64,000 bases of DNA, taken from NCBI RefSeq assembly GCF_003865135.1, contig NZ_BHZC01000001.1, positions 6,510,001 through 6,574,000 on the forward strand. Direction: 5' to 3'. Made by a program: the position numbers and the translations under genes. Position 1 is the stretch's first letter. The number at the start of each line of letters is the position of its first letter. Below, in pieces: positions 59,809 through 64,000 of the stretch. Under the pieces are notes generated by a model, which did no database searches, was not told the origin of the DNA, and saw only the letters and a list, made by a program, of their open reading frames with translations. The stretch comes from Streptomyces chrestomyceticus JCM 4735. GTDB taxonomy: Bacteria > Actinomycetota > Actinomycetes > Streptomycetales > Streptomycetaceae.

Positions 59809-61935
59809 CTATTCGCGGTTGGAAAGTGCCTTGAGGACCCTCTGACGGTGGACGACGGGGTAGCCCTCATAGACGCCGGTGTCCTCTCCGGCATCTGTCA
59901 GGGCCCGGCGCAGACGGCTTCCGTCCCACTCCCGGTAGTACGGCTCGTCGAGGTTCTTCAGCCGGTGGAGGACCTCCGGTGTGCGCACGCGCTCCTCGCC
60001 GCGGAGGACTTCCGAGATGTCCGCGAGGTGATCGCGCGGTTCGGCGGCCCGGTCCGTTGTCGCGACGGAGTTGCGCAGGGCCTTGGCCCGGTCGGCGATC
60101 TCGGCGGCATCGTCGCCGTCGATGAAGTGGGTGCGGACCGTGATGGAGGCGGCTCCCGGCGGCAGGTCGATGCCGCTGCCGGCGACGACGAGCGTGCCCT
60201 TGTCGAGGCCTTGCCGGAGCTTGTGCGGGGCCGCGCCGGCAGTCACGGGGGCGTCGCCGAGGGCCATCTTGGCCTGTGACTCGGTGCCGAGAACCAGGCT
60301 GGCGCGGATGTGGTTGCCCTCGCGGGAGCGCTTCGGCAGATTCTGGTCGGTGGGGTCCTGGGTACCTTCCCAGATGGTCACGTTCACGGCGCGGCCCTGG
60401 TCGTGGATGCCCTTGACCGCCTTGAAGTACCGGCTGATGGCCTTCTGGCCGCCGTAGGGGGCGCCGTACTTGACGGTCCCGCTGTCCGTGACGTACGTCT
60501 CCCGGGCGCCCGACCCGTAGGCGACCTGCGCCTCGTCCACGATGACGACCAGCGGCCGGAAGACGGTGCCCGAGGGGGCCTGGAGGCGCCGCTGCATCTC
60601 CTCGAACGCGCCCTCCACCATGTGCGTCACTTCCATGACGTGGTCGTCGGTGGGTCCTTCGATCAGCACGGTGGCCAGGCCGCGGAACATCCGCCAGTCG
60701 CCGACACCCTTGAGGTCGCCGATGCGGAACTCGACGGCCGCGTCCAGCGCCAGCCACAGGGCCAGGGCGCGCAGGCTCGCGGTCTTGCCCTCGTTGGACA
60801 GGCCGGTGACGAGCATGTGCTTCTGGTAGAGGCTGACCAAGGCGGCGTCGCCGCGCAGGTCCCGCCCCCAGGGGGCGCGGCCGTTCTTGTAGTCGGCGGT
60901 CATGCCCGGGTCGAGGACCAGCGGGGAGGCGGGGACCGGCTCGTCCAGGGCGCCGGAGTCGGCGATCCACAGCCGTACCGTGCGGGCGGCCGGGGCGACG
61001 CTGATGTACAGCTCGTGCTCGTGCCGGCCGAGGTTCTCGGCGAGCTTCCGCCGACGGCCCATGATCTCCTCGGTGGACACTTCCAGCGGCAGGGTCACAT
61101 CGACCTCGACGCCGCATCCGGCCAAGGCGATGGGGCTGAGCATGGCCGCGCCCGCGTCCCCCATCTCCTTGATGGCCTTGCGCAGTGCGGAGATGCCCAG
61201 GTGGCTCAGGGCGAGGACCACCACGGACGGGGTGATCGGCTCACCACCGCCGCGCTCGCTGGCGGGCAGAGCCCACCGCGGGGCGGCCTGCTGCTGGCGG
61301 CCCACGTTCCACAGGGACAGCAGGCCGAGCGCCGGGGCAGCCATCATGGCCGGGCCCCACACCAGGCTGCCGATGACGAACGCCCAGTGGATGACATCGA
61401 TGACCAGGCCGATCGGGGCGACGATGTCACCGGGGTCACCGGTGGCCATAGCCACGGCGCCGCCGAGCGCCAGCAGACCGCCGGCGCCGACACCCGTGGC
61501 GACCGCTGTGCCCTTGGCCAGCCGCACCGGGGCGGTGAGCAGGTCCATGCGCCGCTGGTGGCGCGCGGCCCGGTACTTCTGGCCGCGCTCCTCCCACTCG
61601 GCGGCCTCCGCCAGCTTCCCGCCGGCCTCGTAGGCCCGCATCATGCGCTCGTAACGGGCCGCGGTGCGCCCGTCCCAGGCCCGGCGGGCCGCGATGCGGG
61701 CCCCGCCGTACAGGTACATGCCGTGCCGGACCGCGAGGCGGCCGATGGTGCGTGTCTGCTCGCTGGTGGCGATGATCCCTACCCGGCGCAGGGGCCGGAT
61801 CCGGCGGCGCGCGGGCGCCGTGCCGCCCGCGGCGGCTGCGGCGGGGACGTCGGGCTTGACGAGGCTGAGCCGTACCGGCTCGGCGGTGGTCTCGGCTGTC
61901 CGTTCGTGGACGTCGTGGCCGGTGGTGGTACTCAT
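59809..61935 (-). CDS. traB: TraB-type FtsK/SpoIIIE conjugative DNA translocase
   Basis: 708 residues, ATG start. N-terminal cytoplasmic part (1-140), TM helices at about 143-165 and 172-206, RecA-like motor with Walker A GLSNEGKTAS (378-387), Walker B PLVVIVDEAQ (461-470), and a C-terminal winged-helix region (about 620-700) of the gamma-domain type that recognises clt DNA. In Streptomyces AICEs and plasmids this single protein moves double-stranded DNA between hyphae. Start is ATGA-coupled to the SpdB-like stop. Confidence 0.92.
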   Translation of the reverse strand: MSTTTGHDVHERTAETTAEPVRLSLVKPDVPAAAAAGGTAPARRRIRPLRRVGIIATSEQTRTIGRLAVRHGMYLYGGARIAARRAWDGRTAARYERMMRAYEAGGKLAEAAEWEERGQKYRAARHQRRMDLLTAPVRLAKGTAVATGVGAGGLLALGGAVAMATGDPGDIVAPIGLVIDVIHWAFVIGSLVWGPAMMAAPALGLLSLWNVGRQQQAAPRWALPASERGGGEPITPSVVVLALSHLGISALRKAIKEMGDAGAAMLSPIALAGCGVEVDVTLPLEVSTEEIMGRRRKLAENLGRHEHELYISVAPAARTVRLWIADSGALDEPVPASPLVLDPGMTADYKNGRAPWGRDLRGDAALVSLYQKHMLVTGLSNEGKTASLRALALWLALDAAVEFRIGDLKGVGDWRMFRGLATVLIEGPTDDHVMEVTHMVEGAFEEMQRRLQAPSGTVFRPLVVIVDEAQVAYGSGARETYVTDSGTVKYGAPYGGQKAISRYFKAVKGIHDQGRAVNVTIWEGTQDPTDQNLPKRSREGNHIRASLVLGTESQAKMALGDAPVTAGAAPHKLRQGLDKGTLVVAGSGIDLPPGAASITVRTHFIDGDDAAEIADRAKALRNSVATTDRAAEPRDHLADISEVLRGEERVRTPEVLHRLKNLDEPYYREWDGSRLRRALTDAGEDTGVYEGYPVVHRQRVLKALSNRE

Positions 61936-62921
61936 GCGTAGCCGCCTCCGCCCTGGCCCACGCCGCTGCCGTCGTCGGGCTGCTTCTTCTTGGACTCGCG
62001 GGACAGGACCGTGCGCACATACGGCGGGTCCACCTTCAGCCGGTGCCTCTCGTGCACCAGGCGCACCACCTCGGCGGCGGTCGCATCATCACCGAGCCGT
62101 GATGCGGCCTCGACGATCGCCTGCGCCTTGTTCAGCGGCGGCAGTTCGCCGACCTGCGGCGCATCATGATGCGCATCATGATGCGGGTCCGATACGCGCT
62201 CCACGCGGACGTGCTCTCGCGGGGCATCGAGCGCCAGCGCCACGTCGACCGCGTCCACCACGACCCCGTGCTCGATCAGCAGGGAGGCCAGTTCGGCGTG
62301 CGAGAGATGCGGGTGTGATGCGGCGACGATGCGCACCGCCCGTGCCGGGTCCATGGAGGCGAACTGCTCGCGCAGCACGTCCCGGGCGCCGCGCGGCTTC
62401 TCGGGCTCTTCCTCGTCCGGCCGTTCGGCGTTGCTGATGTGCGCCAGGGCCCGCTTGCGGACGCTGCCTCCCGCGGTCTTGGGTGCCAGCAGCCAGGCCC
62501 AGCCGCCGAGCGTCGGCAGCCGGAACGGGCGTTCCCCCAGCGCCTTCCTCGCCTGAGCACGCGGGCCGGCCCAGGCCAGTTCGGAGATGGCTTGGAGGGC
62601 GAGGCTGGGGGCACTGAAGAGGATCGCGGCCGGTACGCCGCCGTGGATGAGGGTGGCGTGGAAGATGTTCAGGTAGATGGACATGACGAGCATGGCCAGG
62701 GAGGCGAGGCGGGCTCCGACGGCAGAGCGGCCGGCGGCGGACGCCTCGGACGCCAGGTACTGGCAGGCGTAGGCGGCACCGTCGAACACGGCGACTCCGG
62801 CAGCGGCGACGAGGACGGGGGCACCGTAGTGGCGGCCGACCACGTACAGGGACCAGCCGGTGACGCCGAGGGCGGCCGCGCCGACCACCAGCCGTGCCAG
62901 GCGCCAGGAGTTGCGGTTCAC
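61932..62921 (-). CDS. SpdB-like / DUF2637 membrane transfer protein
   Basis: 329 residues from GTG 62921 with AAGGGAAA 7 nt upstream. Four N-terminal TM helices (about 8-28, 36-55, 66-84, 90-106), a charged linker, and a C-terminal wHTH-like part (LNKAQAIVEAASRLGDDATAAEVVRLVHERHRLKVDPPYVRTVLSRE). This is the mobile-element transfer protein SpdB (plasmid spread) pattern that partners TraB. A CATCATGATG palindromic repeat lies in its linker coding region (62163-62186, encoding DPHHDAHHDA). Confidence 0.82.
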   Translation of the reverse strand: MNRNSWRLARLVVGAAALGVTGWSLYVVGRHYGAPVLVAAAGVAVFDGAAYACQYLASEASAAGRSAVGARLASLAMLVMSIYLNIFHATLIHGGVPAAILFSAPSLALQAISELAWAGPRAQARKALGERPFRLPTLGGWAWLLAPKTAGGSVRKRALAHISNAERPDEEEPEKPRGARDVLREQFASMDPARAVRIVAASHPHLSHAELASLLIEHGVVVDAVDVALALDAPREHVRVERVSDPHHDAHHDAPQVGELPPLNKAQAIVEAASRLGDDATAAEVVRLVHERHRLKVDPPYVRTVLSRESKKKQPDDGSGVGQGGGGYA

Positions 62922-62941
62922 GGGGTTTCCCTTCTTGCTGT

Positions 62942-63085
62942 TCAGGAGGAGCGGTTGAGCCAGCGGCACGGGCGGCAGGCGGGGCTGTGGGTGCGGGTGC
63001 CGCGCATGTGGATCAGGAGGGTGACGCCGGTGACGACCACGGCGAGACAGGCCAGGACGCAGGCCATGTCGAGGACGGTGCGCAT
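62942..63085 (-). CDS. Small membrane protein of the transfer operon
   Basis: 47 residues; ATG 63085 overlaps the upstream stop (TGATG). One TM helix (MACVLACLAVVVTGVTLLIHM) and a basic Cys-containing tail (CRPCRWLNRSS). Fits the SpdA-like small membrane proteins of AICEs but is not diagnostic. Confidence 0.6.
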   Translation of the reverse strand: MRTVLDMACVLACLAVVVTGVTLLIHMRGTRTHSPACRPCRWLNRSS

Positions 63086-63549
63086 CACGACCACCCCCCG
63101 ATCGCCGGCACGACCGTGACGGCGGCGGCGAGTCCGGCGGCCTTGAGGAGCCGGCCCGCCCGGGTGAGCAGGCGCATCTTGGCGTCGCAGATCCGTGACA
63201 GGCTGCGCAGTTCGGCACGCAGGTCCGAGGCGGTCAGGGCGGCGTCCAGCTCCTCGTCGTCGCACCGGGCGTAGTGGGCGAAGTAGGCGCGGCCCGCGCC
63301 GGTGCGGGGCAGCACGACGTCGAGCAGGAGCCAGGCGGCAGCTCCGACGAGGACCGTGGTGGCAACGGCCGGGACGCCGGTGGCCCAGCCGCGGTGCACG
63401 AGGGCACTGACGTTGTCGGCGAGCGCGCCCGCCGCGAAGACCAGGGCGGCGAAGAAGACGCCGGCCTTGCTGTCGGCGCGGGCGATGTCCGAACGGACCT
63501 CGGCGATCCGGGTCTCGATGCTTCCGGTGGGCGGGGTGACGGTCGTCAT
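63085..63549 (-). CDS. DUF5706 / PycTM-like membrane protein (Pycsar-effector type)
   Basis: 154 residues from ATG 63549. SIETRIAEVRSDIARADSKAGVFFAALVFAAGALADN gives the DxK-alanine helix and first TM; further TMs at about 61-80 and 136-150 (LKAAGLAAAVTVVPAIGG), joined by a helical ELDAALTASDLRAELRSLSRICDAKMRLL segment. This is the layout of the PycTM effector of Pycsar anti-phage systems (family also common in AICE transfer operons). No nucleotidyl cyclase is visible nearby, so call it Pycsar-effector-like only. Confidence 0.68.
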   Translation of the reverse strand: MTTVTPPTGSIETRIAEVRSDIARADSKAGVFFAALVFAAGALADNVSALVHRGWATGVPAVATTVLVGAAAWLLLDVVLPRTGAGRAYFAHYARCDDEELDAALTASDLRAELRSLSRICDAKMRLLTRAGRLLKAAGLAAAVTVVPAIGGWS

Positions 63550-63755
63550 GGCGTCCTCTGCTCGGGCCGGTGGGTGACGAGCCGCAGGAGGGTCACGGCG
63601 AGCGCCGCGACCAGGGCGGCGGGAGTGGTCAGCAGCCAGCCGACGGCGGCCAGCGCCGCGACCAGGACGGCGGGCACGACCACGGTGACGATCTGCGGGC
63701 AGGTGATCAGCAGTGCGGCGGTGAGGAGCAGGGCGAGCCAGGCGGCGGGACGCAT
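63546..63755 (-). CDS. Small two-TM membrane protein
   Basis: 69 residues from ATG 63755, overlapping the upstream stop (TGATG). Two hydrophobic segments (AWLALLLTAALLITCPQIVTVVV and LVAALAAVGWLLTTPAALVAALAVTLL) and RLVTHRPEQRTP tail. Typical spd-operon membrane protein. Confidence 0.65.
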   Translation of the reverse strand: MRPAAWLALLLTAALLITCPQIVTVVVPAVLVAALAAVGWLLTTPAALVAALAVTLLRLVTHRPEQRTP

Positions 63756-64000
63756 CAGGACCTCCCGCGGGTGCAGCGGCAGCGCGGCCCGTGGGCCAGC
63801 GCGCACAGATCCTGTACGGACAGGCCGCCCAGGCTGCCGCGGTGAGTCACGCCGTCCTCGTGGTCGTCGACGCCGTCGATCTGCCAGCCCCGGGTCTCCC
63901 ACACGCCGTCACGGAGCCGCGTCAGCGTGCCGACCTGCTTCACCCGGCTCCGACGCTCCTGCTGCGCCTTCTCTTCGGCCTCGCGGTGCCGGGCCCACTC
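63755..64000 (-). CDS. Hypothetical protein, 5' end outside window
   Basis: The frame is open from 64000 and reads EWARHREAEEKAQQERRSR before the first possible start (GTG 63943), i.e. a charged helix that fits a longer protein entering from the right. Then VKQVGTLTRLRDGVWETRGWQIDGVDDHEDG, ending LCALAHGPRCRCTRGRS. No family recognised. Coupled by TGATG to the membrane protein downstream. Confidence 0.55.
   Translation of the reverse strand, partial: EWARHREAEEKAQQERRSRVKQVGTLTRLRDGVWETRGWQIDGVDDHEDGVTHRGSLGGLSVQDLCALAHGPRCRCTRGRS

Noticed and set aside
54000..60000. Hidden integrase, excisionase or second attachment site between phage and transfer modules
   Set aside because: All reading frames there give small proteins; no tyrosine or serine recombinase motifs and no tRNA-like repeat were seen.
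1..64000. CRISPR array
   Set aside because: No regularly spaced direct repeats of 24-37 bp with unique spacers; repeats found are 7-8 bp tandem units or protein-level periodicities.

Overview
The window looks like chromosome of a Streptomyces or close relative. GC is very high with strong third-position G/C bias, GTG starts are frequent, genes overlap by ATGA/TGATG, and the gene families are typical of that genus (AceE-type homodimeric pyruvate dehydrogenase E1, DUF3052, a TerD/TerC-DUF475 tellurium-type cluster, StiP, FmdB). It splits sharply at a tRNA-Val(UAC) gene at 26778-26852.

Left of the tRNA (1-26.8 kb) is ordinary host chromosome: the 3' part of a DHA2-type MFS exporter; a secreted I36-type inhibitor and a DUF4190 membrane protein; aceE; DUF3052 and an AhpE-like peroxiredoxin; then a large Ter stress module (two TerD proteins, a DUF475/TerC membrane protein, a TerA-like protein, a TerD with a Pro/Gln-rich tail, and a biosynthetic block of HpcH-like lyase, PRTase-TRSP protein, StiP and HAD hydrolase). 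After that come DedA, a LuxR-type two-component pair with an O-methyltransferase, FmdB, a three-gene De Ley-Doudoroff D-galactonate operon (dehydratase, KDPGal-type aldolase, PfkB kinase), DUF4383 and a coiled-coil membrane protein.

Right of the tRNA (26.9-64 kb) is one integrated mobile element that runs off the right edge. Most of it is transcribed leftwards. Beside the tRNA is a small accessory zone (DUF6415, XRE regulator with a repeat-rich C-terminus, HAD phosphatase, small ORFs, macro-domain protein). Next is a complete siphophage late region read right to left: HNH, small and large terminase, portal (frameshifted), MuF-like protein, scaffold, a Prp-type cysteine protease, major capsid, head-tail connectors, tail tube, tail chaperones with a clear -1 slippery site, a 1638-residue tape measure, distal tail and baseplate-like proteins, CHAP endolysin, holin and a collagen-like membrane protein. 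Upstream of the phage genes, on the same strand, lie about fifteen small genes and then a TraB/FtsK DNA translocase, an SpdB-like membrane protein, a PycTM/DUF5706-like membrane protein and other small membrane proteins: the conjugation module of an actinomycete integrative conjugative element (AICE). No integrase, excisionase or replication gene is visible; they would lie beyond 64000.

The main points of interest are (i) the fusion of AICE-type transfer genes with a full tailed-phage structural module in one gene array with no integrase or attachment site between them; (ii) a phage-borne Prp protease homologue lying exactly between scaffold and capsid genes, whose products share the N-terminal motif WFRLDRHD, suggesting a self-contained capsid-processing system; (iii) a repeat cluster just after traB that could be the TraB recognition locus; and (iv) a 40-residue periodic repeat in the tape measure. 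All functional calls are by reading the sequence and remembered family features; nothing was searched.
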